From Oceanobacillus limi (GTDB taxonomy: Bacteria > Bacillota > Bacilli > Bacillales > Amphibacillaceae), in NCBI RefSeq assembly GCF_900111445.1, contig NZ_FOHE01000002.1, forward strand, positions 1-64,000: a DNA stretch of 64,000 nucleotides. Reading direction: 5' to 3'. A program made the position numbers and the translations under genes. The notes under the pieces were generated by a model. The model searched no databases. It was given only the letters and a program-made list of their open reading frames with translations, and had not been told where the DNA came from. Every line of letters starts with the position of its first letter. The first letter of the stretch is position 1. This document shows positions 63,255 through 64,000 of the stretch, one piece after another.

Positions 63255-64000
63255 ATGGCAATTACAGCTAAAATGGTAAAAGAACTACGTGAAAAAACTG
63301 GCGCTGGAATGATGGACTGTAAAAAAGCACTTACAGAAACAGATGGCGATTTAGATCAAGCTATTGATTATCTTCGTGAAAAAGGTATCGCAAAAGCAGC
63401 GAAAAAAGCTGATCGTATTGCAGCAGAAGGTTCTACATATATTGAAGTGGAAGGCAACACAGCAGCAATATTAGAAGTAAACTGTGAAACTGACTTCGTA
63501 ACAAAAAATGATCAGTTTAAAAACCTTTTATCTGACTTAGGGAAGCATTTAGTTAATCAAAAACCAACAACTGTAGAGGAAGCATTACAACAACCATTAC
63601 ATGGTGACGGTGATACAGTTGAGACTTATATTAATTCAGCGATTGCAAAAATCGGTGAAAAGATTTCTCTACGCCGTTTCACTGTTTTAACTAAAACAGA
63701 TAATGATTCATTTGGTGCATACCTTCACATGGGTGGACGTATTGGCGTATTAACGCTTCTAGAAGGAACTACCGATGAATCTGTTGCGAAAGATGTTGCA
63801 ATGCATGCTGCTGCAGTAAATCCTAAATACGTATCCCGTGATGCAGTATCTGAAGAAGAGGTTGCTCATGAACGTGAAGTGTTGAAAACACAAGCATTAA
63901 ACGAAGGTAAACCAGAAAATATTGTTGAGAAAATGGTAGAAGGACGTTTAGGTAAATTCTTCGAAGAAATTTGTTTATTAGAGCAAAACTTTGTTAAAGA
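63255..64000 (+). CDS. tsf: Translation elongation factor Ts, 5' part
   Basis: EF-Ts recharges EF-Tu with GTP. The N-terminal UBA-like part is [20 protein letters not shown] with [12 protein letters not shown], and the TDFV motif lies in [14 protein letters not shown] near residue 80. The reading frame runs off the window edge after about 248 residues, without an internal stop. TTAGGAGGA precedes the ATG. The gene is intact as far as visible. Confidence 0.97.
   Translation, partial: MAITAKMVKELREKTGAGMMDCKKALTETDGDLDQAIDYLREKGIAKAAKKADRIAAEGSTYIEVEGNTAAILEVNCETDFVTKNDQFKNLLSDLGKHLVNQKPTTVEEALQQPLHGDGDTVETYINSAIAKIGEKISLRRFTVLTKTDNDSFGAYLHMGGRIGVLTLLEGTTDESVAKDVAMHAAAVNPKYVSRDAVSEEEVAHEREVLKTQALNEGKPENIVEKMVEGRLGKFFEEICLLEQNFVK

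Noticed and set aside
1-64000. CRISPR array, tRNA or rRNA genes, toxin-antitoxin or defence cassettes
   Set aside because: I saw no regularly spaced repeats, no tRNA-like cloverleaf with CCA or TTCGA arm, and no defence gene families; nearly all sequence is explained by conserved genes.

Overview
The window is a low-G+C Bacillota (Bacillaceae) chromosome segment. Gene order follows the well-known Bacillus subtilis backbone from sdaAB through recG, fapR, smc, ffh, rpsP, trmD, sucCD, topA and codY, then the long fla/che operon, to rpsB-tsf. Acidic proteins, a signal peptidase gene between rplS and rbgA, and a UPF0435 gene next to smc suggest a halotolerant Oceanobacillus/Virgibacillus-like genus. 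The genus is an inference; no search was run.

Layout. 1-340: right end of an IS3-family insertion sequence. 370-1653 (minus): purine-type NCS2 permease. 1812-5418: L-serine dehydratase subunits and RecG. 5425-9085: FapR-controlled phospholipid/fatty-acid operon (fapR, plsX, fabD, fabG) and acpP. 9195-16832: rnc, an inverted UPF0435 gene, smc, and the SRP genes ftsY, ylxM and ffh. 17010-22170: ribosome and RNA genes (rpsP, khpA, ylqD, rimM, trmD, rplS, rbgA, rnhB) plus a signal peptidase. 22220-24270: ylqG/ylqH, a FliK-like and FlhB-like pair. 24369-26475: succinyl-CoA synthetase. 26544-33944: dprA, topA, xerC, hslVU and codY. 34439-62146: about 37 flagellar and chemotaxis genes in one direction, ending in sigD, a DUF342 gene, an unknown gene and swrB. 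62334 to the end: rpsB and the 5' part of tsf.

How they work together. FapR reads malonyl-CoA to set lipid synthesis. FtsY, YlxM and Ffh form the membrane-targeting system. CodY and HslVU link nutrition and proteolysis to the motility operon. That operon encodes basal body (FlgBC, FliEF), switch (FliGMY), export gate (FliOPQR, FlhAB), export ATPase complex (FliHIJ), hook parts (FliK, FlgD, FlgE), placement GTPases (FlhF, FlhG), chemotaxis modulators (CheY, B, W, C, D) and the late sigma factor SigD.

The content is mostly conserved, and I found no clearly new multi-gene system. The departures worth attention are: cheA is missing between cheB and cheW and is replaced by a hairpin-rich spacer that keeps an orphan Shine-Dalgarno and start codon; trmFO is missing between topA and xerC, where a promoter and a tiny ORF sit instead; YlqH looks like a pre-cut FlhB C-terminal fragment beside a FliK-like partner; swrD has a hairpin in place of a normal ribosome binding site; the rpsB-tsf spacer looks like an attenuator; and the hook protein is nearly twice the usual Bacillus length.
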